From Umezawaea sp049997955 (GTDB lineage Bacteria; Actinomycetota; Actinomycetes; Mycobacteriales; Pseudonocardiaceae), in assembly GCA_049997955.1 (NCBI GenBank), contig JAEBDY010000016.1, positions 62,001 to 126,000 on the forward strand: DNA of 64,000 bases, written 5' to 3'. Below are positions 42,729 to 49,964 of this stretch, in pieces (position 1 is the stretch's first letter; the number at the start of each line of letters is the position of its first letter). The position numbers and the translations under genes were made by a program. Below the pieces are notes generated by a model. It did not search any database, was not told the origin of the DNA, and saw only the letters and a list, made by a program, of their open reading frames with translations.

Positions 42729-43397
42729 CTACGTCGGGTCGGGGGTTCCGGTGATGACGTCGACGGCCAGGCGGCGGTGGGCGGCGAAGAGGTCGAGGGC
42801 GGTTGCGGTGTCGCGAGCGCGCAGGGCGGCCACGAGGTCGCGGTGCTCGCTCGGGATGCGGGTGAGGTAGTCCTCGGCGCTGCGGCCGATCCGGATCAGC
42901 AGGAACAGGTGCACCTGGCAGCGGATGCCGTTCCACGCCTCGTAGAGGCGCTGGTGCCGGGCGGCGGCGAAGACCGCGTCGTGGAAGTCGATGTCGCAGC
43001 GCACCATCTCGTGCACGTCGGCCGCGCGCCCCATGAGGTCGGCCGCCTTCTCCACGGCCGCGAGGTCCTCGTCCGAGGCGTGGGCGACCACCTGCTCGAC
43101 GGCGAGCTGCTCCAGCGCTCCCCGCAGGCTGACGAGTTCGGCGACGTCCTGCGGTGACAGCGTCGTCACCGTGGCGCCGCGGTGCCACGCGCTGCGGACC
43201 AGGCCCTCGCGCTCCAGCCGCAGCAGCGCCTCGCGCACGGGCCCGCGGCTGACGTCCAGCGCACCGGACAGCTCCACCTCCCGCAACTGAGCGCCCGGCG
43301 CGTAGGCCCCGCCGAAGATCGCTTCCCGGATGCGGTCCGCGACCTCGTCGGCCAAGCCTCGACGGCGGGCGGGCGCCACGCTGCCCTGGTCTTCCAT
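42729..43397 (-). CDS. GntR-family regulator (FadR/VanR subfamily, FCD domain)
   Basis: 222 residues from ATG 43397. The N-terminal GntR winged helix (LADEVADRIREAIFGGAYAPGAQLREVELSGALDVSRGPVREALLRLEREGLV) is followed by an all-helical FCD effector domain with metal-ligand-type D-x3-H (DIDFHDAVFAAA) and a later SEHRDLVAALRARD. FCD proteins sense small carboxylates. Its 95-base divergent promoter region with the VOC gene contains two identical FadR-like palindromes, so it probably represses both genes. Confidence 0.92.
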   Translation of the reverse strand: MEDQGSVAPARRRGLADEVADRIREAIFGGAYAPGAQLREVELSGALDVSRGPVREALLRLEREGLVRSAWHRGATVTTLSPQDVAELVSLRGALEQLAVEQVVAHASDEDLAAVEKAADLMGRAADVHEMVRCDIDFHDAVFAAARHQRLYEAWNGIRCQVHLFLLIRIGRSAEDYLTRIPSEHRDLVAALRARDTATALDLFAAHRRLAVDVITGTPDPT

Positions 43398-43423
43398 GAT
43401 CCCAACCTCCCACGGTTGTCATC

Positions 43424-43433
43424 ATGTTAACAT
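43424..43433. promoter_or_regulatory. Palindromic operator ATGTTAACAT, copy 1
   Basis: A perfect 10-base palindrome matching the FadR/VanR-subfamily consensus TNGTNNNACNA in compact form. Located between the divergent GntR and VOC genes, 27 bases from the GntR start. Confidence 0.75.
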
Positions 43434-43449
43434 TCGAGCTATTGTAGCA

Positions 43450-43459
43450 ATGTTAACAT
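43450..43459. promoter_or_regulatory. Palindromic operator ATGTTAACAT, copy 2
   Basis: An exact second copy, centred 26 bases from the first (about 2.5 turns) and 34 bases before the VOC start, in otherwise GC-rich DNA. The pair suggests two GntR dimers acting on both promoters. Confidence 0.75.
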
Positions 43460-43492
43460 TGACCAGTCGGTTCACGCAGGAAGGTCCGCGCC

Positions 43493-43924
43493 ATGACTGT
43501 TCTCGATTCGCCGATCCCGAGGTTCCACCTGGCCGTGCCGGTCGACGACCTGGCCGCCGCCCGCCACTTCTACGGCGAGGTGCTGGGCCTGGAACAGGGT
43601 CGCAGCGCGGAGTCCTGGGTGGACTGGAACCTGCACGGCCACCAGTTCGTCACGCACCTGGCGTCCGGTCGCGCGCCGCGGATCCACAACCCGGTCGACG
43701 GCCACGACGTCCCGGTGCCGCACTTCGGCCTGGTGCTGTCGGTCCCGGCGTTCCAGGCGCTCGCCGGGCGGCTGCGCGCGGCGGGCTCCGAGTTCGTCAT
43801 CGAGCCCTACGTCCGCTTCGAGGGGCAGACCGGTGAGCAGTGGACCATGTTCCTGCTCGACCCGGCGGGCAACGCCCTGGAGTTCAAGGCCTTCGCCGAC
43901 GACTCCCAGGTGTTCGCCGTCTGA
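43493..43924 (+). CDS. VOC-family (glyoxalase/dioxygenase-fold) protein
   Basis: 143 residues from ATG 43493. A VOC fold with metal-ligand His in FHLAVPVDDLAAARHFYGEVLGL, a second in PHFGLVLS, and the Glu in GNALEFKAF. VOC enzymes act on small metabolites through a divalent metal. Close relatives are annotated as glyoxalase or extradiol dioxygenase-like. The GntR regulator with operator pair directly upstream suggests it is substrate-induced. Likely monocistronic, ending at a terminator. Confidence 0.88.
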   Translation: MTVLDSPIPRFHLAVPVDDLAAARHFYGEVLGLEQGRSAESWVDWNLHGHQFVTHLASGRAPRIHNPVDGHDVPVPHFGLVLSVPAFQALAGRLRAAGSEFVIEPYVRFEGQTGEQWTMFLLDPAGNALEFKAFADDSQVFAV

Positions 43925-43936
43925 CGTCGCACCGCA

Positions 43937-43966
43937 GCTCGGCGCGGGTCGGGAACCGCGCCGAGC
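43937..43966. terminator. Terminator hairpin between VOC gene and convergent sensor kinase
   Basis: GCTCGGCGCGG (43937-43947), 8-base loop, CCGCGCCGAGC (43956-43966); a perfect 11-bp stem. Confidence 0.75.
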
Positions 43967-43975
43967 GAACCGGGT

Positions 43976-45664
43976 TCAGCCGGGGAAGCGGAGCGTGAAC
44001 GCGGTGCCCTCGCCAGGGGTGCTCGTCACCGCCACCGACGCGCCGTGCGCCTCGGTCAGCTTGCGGACGATCGCGAGTCCCAGCCCGCTGCCCCCGGTGC
44101 CTCGGGTGCGGGACTTGTCGGCCCGCCAGAACCGGTCGAACACGTGCGGCACGTCCTCGGCCGCGATCCCCGCGCCGGTGTCCGCCACGGTGATCAGCAC
44201 GTCCGAGCCGTCACGAGCCGCGGACATCGACACCGACCCTCCCGCAGGCACGTAGCGCACGGCGTTCGCCACGAGGTTGTCCAGGACCTGCCGCAGCCGC
44301 AACGGATCCGCCACCAGCACGAGGTCGGGAGCGGCGACGGACAGCACGACACCGGCCTGCGCCGCCCGCGACTCGTGGGCCGCGCGGATCTGCTCGAACG
44401 CGTCGGCCACCGGCACGGGTCGGAGGGCGAGGCGCAGCGCACCCGCGTCCGCCATGGCCAGGTCCTGGAGGTCGTCCACCACGTGCTGCAACACGAGCGC
44501 CTCCGCCAGCAGCAACGCCGTCAGCTCCGGACCGCCATCGCTGACGCCGTCCTGCGCGGCTTCCAGCCAGCCGCGGATGTTGCTCAACGGGGTGCGCAGC
44601 TCGTGCGCGATGTCGCTGACCATCGCCTTGCGCGCCCGCTCCACCTGGGCGCGGTTGGCCGCCATGGTGTTGAACGCCGTGGCCAGGCCCGCGATCTCGT
44701 CCTGGCCGCTGACCCGCACCGGCGGGGCGTCGCCGCCGTCGGACATGTGCTGGGCGGCCGCCGTCAGAGCACGCAGCGGACGGGTGATCCGGGCGCCCGC
44801 GAACGCCGTCACGGCCACCGCGACGAGCAGGACCGCACCCGCCGCTCCCGCGACCTGCCTGCCGTTGCCCGACAAGGAGATCGCGGCGGTGGGCGTGCTG
44901 GAGGGAGAGGACAGGTACAGCAGCACCGGCGGTGCGACGTACGGCGCGAGCTGCTCCTTGCGCGAGGCGGCGACGCACCCGGCCACGGCCGGTTCGTCGG
45001 GGATCCCCCCGGCGTTGCTCTGCTTGCGGGCCGGGGTGAAGTCGGGGTCGAGTTCCACCGCGGGCAGCTGCTTGCGCGACAGGCAACCGTTGACCAGCGT
45101 TTCCAGGTCCAGCAGAGCGGAGTGGTCCGCGGCCGTGTCGAACGGCAGCCGCGACTCCTGGCAGTCCTTGTCGTCCTGCTGGTTCTTGTTGTGCCGCAAG
45201 CAATCGAGCGATCCCGTGCGGTCTTCCCGTTCGCGGAACTGGATCGGCGTGCGGAACGGCCCGAGCACCCGCTCGTCGATGCGGTCGGCGGGCGCGTCCG
45301 GCACCAGCACCGGGTCCACGGCCAGTGCGTCCACCACCGCGGCGGCCGTGGACGGCAACGGGCCGCCGTCGCCGCCCACCTCGGCCACCGTGCGGCCGTC
45401 CTTGCCCACCAGGGCGACGCTGCGACGCGGGTGCGCCTCGACGAGCGACCTGAGCACGGCGTCGACGTCCGACCAGTCGCGGTTGCCCGCCGCGTGGCCG
45501 AGCAGCGTCGTGTAGATCCGGTTGTCGGCGGACAGTTCCCGACCCTGCTCCTGTGCGATGGACGCGCGGGTCAGCTGCGTCGCCAGCCAGGCCGTCGCCG
45601 CGATGGAGCACAGGGCGACCAGCACCGCGACCGCCAGCAGGCGGGCGAAGACGCTACGACGCAT
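43976..45664 (-). CDS. Sensor histidine kinase (HisKA) with large cysteine-bearing extracellular domain
   Basis: 562 residues from ATG 45664, overlapping the response regulator by 11 bases. First helix LLAVAVLVALCSIAATAWLA, a ~230-residue extracytoplasmic domain with four cysteines (LDCLRH, DKDCQES, NGCLSRK, AGCVAASRK), a second helix (VAGAAGAVLLVAVAVTAFAGA), HAMP, HisKA with VSDIAHELRTPLSNIRGW, and HATPase with LVANAVRYVPAGG, DTGAGI, GTGGSGLGLAIVRKL. It should phosphorylate the adjacent OmpR-type regulator and control the divergent efflux operon. Confidence 0.92.
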   Translation of the reverse strand: MRRSVFARLLAVAVLVALCSIAATAWLATQLTRASIAQEQGRELSADNRIYTTLLGHAAGNRDWSDVDAVLRSLVEAHPRRSVALVGKDGRTVAEVGGDGGPLPSTAAAVVDALAVDPVLVPDAPADRIDERVLGPFRTPIQFREREDRTGSLDCLRHNKNQQDDKDCQESRLPFDTAADHSALLDLETLVNGCLSRKQLPAVELDPDFTPARKQSNAGGIPDEPAVAGCVAASRKEQLAPYVAPPVLLYLSSPSSTPTAAISLSGNGRQVAGAAGAVLLVAVAVTAFAGARITRPLRALTAAAQHMSDGGDAPPVRVSGQDEIAGLATAFNTMAANRAQVERARKAMVSDIAHELRTPLSNIRGWLEAAQDGVSDGGPELTALLLAEALVLQHVVDDLQDLAMADAGALRLALRPVPVADAFEQIRAAHESRAAQAGVVLSVAAPDLVLVADPLRLRQVLDNLVANAVRYVPAGGSVSMSAARDGSDVLITVADTGAGIAAEDVPHVFDRFWRADKSRTRGTGGSGLGLAIVRKLTEAHGASVAVTSTPGEGTAFTLRFPG

Positions 45665-46349
45665 CCGCGCGTCCCGCCGTCAGCTTGTACCCGACGCCGT
45701 AGACGGTGAGCAGGTGCGCGGGCTCGCGCGGGTTGGCCTCGATCTTGCGGCGCAGGTTCTTCACGTGCGTGTCGATCGTGCGGTCGGTGATGTAGCGGTC
45801 GTAGCCGTACGCGCGTTGCAGCAGTTGCTGACGGGTGAACACCCGGTCCACTTCGGACGCGAGGATCTCCAGCAGTCCGAACTCCCCCGGCGTGAACTCC
45901 ACCGGGCTGCCGTGCACCCTCACCTCGTGCCGCACCGGATCCACCTCGATCGGCCCCGCGCGCAACACCGGTTCCGGCTCCTCGCTCCGCTGCCGCCGCA
46001 ACAGCGTCCGCACGCGCGCCACCAGCTCGCGCGGGCTGAACGGCTTCGTCATGTAGTCGTCCGCACCCAACCCGAGGCCGAGCAGCAGATCGTCCTCGGT
46101 GGACCGGGCCGTCAGCATGAGCACCAGCACGTCGGAGTCGGCCCGCAGCGCCCGGCACACGTCGAGCCCGCCGAGGCCGGGCAGCATCAGGTCCAGCACG
46201 ACGAGCGCGGGCCGGTGCGTGCGGGCGACGTCGAGCGCCTCGCGCCCGTCGTGCACGACGACGACCCGGTGGTGGTCCTGCTCCAGGTAGCGCCGCACGA
46301 GCTCGGCCTGGTTCTCGTCGTCTTCCGCGACCAGGATCAGGTGGTTCAC
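45654..46349 (-). CDS. OmpR/PhoB-family response regulator
   Basis: 231 residues from GTG 46349. Receiver with acidic pair Glu9-Asp10-Asp11, phospho-Asp53 in VVLDLMLPG, Thr80 and Lys102 (YMTKPFSPREL). C-terminal winged helix at about 127-226, with LRRKIEANPREPAHLLTVYGVGYKL. Partner of the downstream overlapping sensor kinase. The 79-base gap to the divergent pump operon is the probable site of action. Confidence 0.93.
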   Translation of the reverse strand: MNHLILVAEDDENQAELVRRYLEQDHHRVVVVHDGREALDVARTHRPALVVLDLMLPGLGGLDVCRALRADSDVLVLMLTARSTEDDLLLGLGLGADDYMTKPFSPRELVARVRTLLRRQRSEEPEPVLRAGPIEVDPVRHEVRVHGSPVEFTPGEFGLLEILASEVDRVFTRQQLLQRAYGYDRYITDRTIDTHVKNLRRKIEANPREPAHLLTVYGVGYKLTAGRADAS

Positions 46350-46428
46350 CCGGCCGATCCTAGGTTCGCCCTCACCACGATCACCGGTCCACCACAGGTC
46401 CCTCACAATTGCCGTCGACCATCTCGGC

Positions 46429-47487
46429 ATGCGCACCACCCTCCGGCGGACGGCCGCCATCACGGCCGGGGTGCTCGTCGTGATCGCCGCGGTCGGCGTG
46501 GGCGTGCTGCTCCTCCGCAGCCGTCCGCCCGCTGCCGCCCCGGCCGTGCCCCAGGTCAAGACCACGACCGTGCGGACGGGGGACCTGGCCAACACCAGGT
46601 CGTTGTCCGCGAACCTCGGGTTCGGCGCGCCCCGCCCGGTGAAGGGGAGCGGCACCGGCACGGTGACGAAGCTGCCCGCGGTGGGCGACGTCGCGGAACG
46701 CGGCGGGGTGCTGTACCGCGTGGACGACCAGCCGGTGACCACGTTCTTCGGCGCCACGCCGTTCTTCCGCAAGCTGGAGGCGCCCGGCACCAAGGGCTCC
46801 GACGTCGCCGTCCTGATGGACAACCTCGCCGCGCTCGGCCACCAGGTCGGCACCCGGCCCGACGACGACACCAAAGCCGAGTTCACCCCTAGGGTCGTCA
46901 CCGCGCTCAAGAAGTGGCAGAAGGCGATCGGCGTCGAGCAGACGGGCACCCTGGAGGTCGGCCGGGTGCTGGTGCTCGACGGCCCCGCACGCGTCGCGTC
47001 GGTGAAGGCGCAGCTCGGCGCCACCCCCACCGAGGAGCTGTTCGAGATCACGCCCACCACCCGGCTCGTGACGGCGCGGGTTCCGCTCTCGGAGGCGGGT
47101 GGGGTGGAGGTCGCCGCGCCGGTGCGGGTCGTGCTCCTCGGCGGAGGGGAGACTCCGGGCAGGATCGGCTCCGTTACCCCGCTCCCGCCCGCGCAGGAGG
47201 GCAGGAGCGGGGAGCCGGAGGTCGAGGTCGTCGTGACCCTGGACCAACCGGACGACGTCGACGGCCTGGAGACGGCGCCGGTCCAGGTGAGGATCACGAC
47301 CGAGAGCCGCACCGGTGTGCTGACCGTGCCGCTGGAGGCTCTGATCGCGCTCAAGGAAGGCGGCTACGCCGTGCAGCTGCCCGACGGCGAGCTCAAGGCC
47401 GTGCGGACCGGGTTGTACTCGCAGAACGAGGTCGAGATCAGCGGCGACGGGATCGTCGACGGCATGCGGGTGGTGACCGCTCAATGA
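46429..47487 (+). CDS. Periplasmic adaptor / membrane-fusion-like protein with peptidoglycan-binding-like domain
   Basis: 352 residues from ATG 46429. An N-terminal helix (TAAITAGVLVVIAAVGVGVLLL) anchors an HlyD/MacA-like adaptor: a lipoyl-like strand pair near the start (TGTVTKLPAVGDVAERGGVLYRVDDQPV), a PG_binding_1-like insert (VLMDNLAALGHQV ... FTPRVVTALKKWQKAIGV) and a beta-barrel C-terminus (VLTVPLEALIAL). This domain mix is typical of actinomycete ABC efflux operons. Its stop overlaps the ATPase start (ATGA). Confidence 0.87.
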   Translation: MRTTLRRTAAITAGVLVVIAAVGVGVLLLRSRPPAAAPAVPQVKTTTVRTGDLANTRSLSANLGFGAPRPVKGSGTGTVTKLPAVGDVAERGGVLYRVDDQPVTTFFGATPFFRKLEAPGTKGSDVAVLMDNLAALGHQVGTRPDDDTKAEFTPRVVTALKKWQKAIGVEQTGTLEVGRVLVLDGPARVASVKAQLGATPTEELFEITPTTRLVTARVPLSEAGGVEVAAPVRVVLLGGGETPGRIGSVTPLPPAQEGRSGEPEVEVVVTLDQPDDVDGLETAPVQVRITTESRTGVLTVPLEALIALKEGGYAVQLPDGELKAVRTGLYSQNEVEISGDGIVDGMRVVTAQ

Positions 47488-48164
47488 CCCCGGTGCTCGC
47501 GGTCAAGGAGGTCACCAAGCGCTACCCCGGCGGCGTCACCGCGCTCGATTCGGTGTCGTTGCGGGTCGAGGCGGGAGAGCTGCTGGCGATCGTGGGGCCG
47601 TCCGGCTCGGGCAAGTCGACCCTCCTGCACCTGGTCGGCACGCTCGACCTGCCGTCGCGGGGTGTCGTGGAGATCGACGGCCACGACGTCTCCCGGCTCC
47701 CCGACCGGCAGCTGTCCGCGTTGCGCGGCCGCGAGCTGGGGTTCGTGTTCCAGCAGTTCCACCTCACCGACGGCCTCACCGCGACCGAGAACGTCGCCAC
47801 CGGTCTGCTGTACGGGGGCGTGCCGCGCCGGTCGCGGCGTGCGATGGCCGTCGACGCACTGGCCCGCGTCGGCCTCGACCACCGCGCCGGGCACCTCCCC
47901 CACCAGCTCTCCGGTGGCGAACGGCAACGCGTCGCGATCGCCCGCGCCATCGTGAACGGGCCCGCGCTGGTCCTGGCCGACGAACCCACCGGGGCGCTCG
48001 ACACCGCCAACGGGCGCGCGGTGCTGGACCTGCTGGTCGAGCTCAACCGCCAGGGCACGACGATCGCGGTGATCACCCACGACCGCGAGATCGCCGCCGC
48101 CCTGCCGCGCCGCGTAGAACTGCGCGACGGGCGGATCGTCGCCGACACCGGGAGCACGCCGTGA
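47484..48164 (+). CDS. ABC transporter ATP-binding protein (MacB/LolD type)
   Basis: 226 residues from ATG 47484. Walker A GPSGSGKSTLL, Q-loop FVFQQFHLTDGLTATENV (the LolD/MacB-type pattern), signature LSGGERQRVAIARA, Walker B LVLADEPTGALD, H-loop ITHD. Middle gene of the overlapping adaptor-ATPase-permease operon. It powers export, possibly of an antibiotic or lipid sensed by the adjacent two-component system. Confidence 0.95.
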   Translation: MTPVLAVKEVTKRYPGGVTALDSVSLRVEAGELLAIVGPSGSGKSTLLHLVGTLDLPSRGVVEIDGHDVSRLPDRQLSALRGRELGFVFQQFHLTDGLTATENVATGLLYGGVPRRSRRAMAVDALARVGLDHRAGHLPHQLSGGERQRVAIARAIVNGPALVLADEPTGALDTANGRAVLDLLVELNRQGTTIAVITHDREIAAALPRRVELRDGRIVADTGSTP

Positions 48165-49345
48165 AACCGTCCCGCCTGTCGCCGCTCGACCTGCTGCACC
48201 TCGGCACGCTGGGCCTGACCACCCGCAAGCCGCGCGCGGCGCTGTCCGCGCTGGGCATCGCGCTCGGGATCGCCACGATGGTCGTGGTCACCGGCATCCC
48301 GGCGTCCAGCCAGCGGGCGCTGCTCGACGAGCTGACCGCGTTGGGGACCAACCTGCTGCGCGCCCAACCCTCCCCGCGCCAGGAGGACCCGGTGGCGCTC
48401 CCCGAGGGGGCGGCCGCGATGGCCGCGCGGATCGGCCCGGTGACCGCGTCCGCCGCGGTGGCGAACACCCACACCCGCGTCCGGCGCTCCGACCGGCTCG
48501 ACCCCGGCCACAGCTCCGACATCACGGTCCTGGCAGGCAGTCCCGGTCTGCTGGACACCGTCAACGGCCACGTGCGGAGCGGCCGGTTCCTCACCGACGG
48601 GAACTTCCCCACCGTCGTGCTGGGCCACGTCGCCGCTGCCAGGCTCGGCGTCAGCCACGTCCGCGACAACGCGAACCCGGCGGTGTTCGTGGGCGACAGG
48701 TGGTTCACCGTGATCGGCGTGCTCGGTCCGGTGCCGCTGGCCCCCGACCTCGAACGCTCGGTGCTCGTCGGGTGGCAGGCGGCCCGCCAGTGGTTGGGGT
48801 TCGACGGCCACCCGACCGTCGTGTACGTGAAGGCGCGGGAGGAGTCCATCGAGGACGTCCGCGACGTGCTGCCCGCGACCCTGTACCCGCAGAGCCCCGG
48901 CCTGGTCCAGGTGAGCCGCCCGTCGGACGCCCTGGCCGCCAAGCGCGCCACCCAGAACTCCTACACGGCCCTGTTCCTCGGACTCGCGGGCGTGGCGCTG
49001 CTGGTCGGCGGCGTGGGCGTGGCCAACACGATGGTGATCTCCGTGCTGGAACGCCGCCGCGAGATCGGCCTCCGCCGCGCCCTGGGCGCCACACGGGGCC
49101 ACATCCGCGGCCAGTTCCTCACCGAGGCGGTCCTGCTGTCGGGCCTCGGCGGCGTGGCGGGCACGATCCTCGGCGTGCTGGGCGTGGTGGGCTACGCAGC
49201 CGTCCACGACTGGCCGACCGTGATCCCGCCGCTCACCCTGACCGGCGGCCTGCTCTCCGCGCTGGTCGTCGGCGCGGCGGCGGGCCTCTACCCCTCGATC
49301 CGCGCCGCCCGGCTCACCCCGACCCGGGCGCTCTCCGCCCCGTGA
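48161..49345 (+). CDS. ABC transporter permease (MacB/FtsX type)
   Basis: 394 residues from GTG 48161 (GTGA overlap). The MacB layout is clear: an N-terminal helix (RAALSALGIALGIATMVVVTGI), a large extracytoplasmic MacB-PCD domain, then three C-terminal helices with the FtsX-type ERRREIGLRRALGATRGHIRGQFLTEA motif. It partners with the ATPase and adaptor to form a mechanotransmission-type efflux complex. Confidence 0.93.
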   Translation: MKPSRLSPLDLLHLGTLGLTTRKPRAALSALGIALGIATMVVVTGIPASSQRALLDELTALGTNLLRAQPSPRQEDPVALPEGAAAMAARIGPVTASAAVANTHTRVRRSDRLDPGHSSDITVLAGSPGLLDTVNGHVRSGRFLTDGNFPTVVLGHVAAARLGVSHVRDNANPAVFVGDRWFTVIGVLGPVPLAPDLERSVLVGWQAARQWLGFDGHPTVVYVKAREESIEDVRDVLPATLYPQSPGLVQVSRPSDALAAKRATQNSYTALFLGLAGVALLVGGVGVANTMVISVLERRREIGLRRALGATRGHIRGQFLTEAVLLSGLGGVAGTILGVLGVVGYAAVHDWPTVIPPLTLTGGLLSALVVGAAAGLYPSIRAARLTPTRALSAP

Positions 49346-49356
49346 AAGGACGACGA

Positions 49357-49899
49357 ATGAAGACGCCCGCCCTGCTGGCCGCGCTCCTGCTGGTCACGGC
49401 CTGCTCCACGCAGACCCCGAACCCCCCGGAAGTGGCCTCCCTGTCGACGCCGTCCGGCACCGCGACGACGACCTCCGCCCCGAAGGAGGAACGTCCACGC
49501 GAACGTCTCGACATGACCCCCGAGGACTACGAGGCCCTGGTGGCCCCGTGGAAGCAGTGCATGGCCGACCTCGGTCTGGACCCGAAGGGCCGCGCACAAC
49601 CGGGCAGCGGCCGCCCGGAGCCGTCGAAGGAGGAGGTCGACAAGGCGCTCGAGGCGTGCGAGTCGAAGGACCCGCTGCCACCGTGGGAGAGGGACGCCAC
49701 CAACCCGGAAGCGGCCGACTTCGCCAACCGGGTCGTGCAGTGCCTGCGGGAGAAGGGAGTCCGGTACGTCGAGGTGGTCGACGAACCCGGCTCGGACATC
49801 GTCAGCTACGCGTTCGGCGGCCCCAACAACGACGAGCAGTCGATCTCCCTGGGCATGGAACACGTGGAGGAGTGCGAACTCCAGTCCGCGGCGAAGTGA
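49357..49899 (+). CDS. Lipoprotein of unknown function
   Basis: 180 residues from ATG 49357, seven bases after AAAGGA. Signal peptide with lipobox LVTACS (lipidated Cys16), then a Thr/Ser/Pro-rich linker and a helical domain with four further cysteines in pairs (WKQCMADLG, LEACESKD, VQCLREKG, VEECELQ). The same operon encodes the pump, and the divergent sensor also has four extracellular cysteines, so it may be an accessory signal or substrate-binding protein. No family recognised. Confidence 0.75.
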   Translation: MKTPALLAALLLVTACSTQTPNPPEVASLSTPSGTATTTSAPKEERPRERLDMTPEDYEALVAPWKQCMADLGLDPKGRAQPGSGRPEPSKEEVDKALEACESKDPLPPWERDATNPEAADFANRVVQCLREKGVRYVEVVDEPGSDIVSYAFGGPNNDEQSISLGMEHVEECELQSAAK

Positions 49900-49964
49900 C
49901 CGCGGTCCGGAAGTCGTTGCGGTGGACGGCATTCACGGCGAACCCGCCCTCGTCGTGATCGAGG

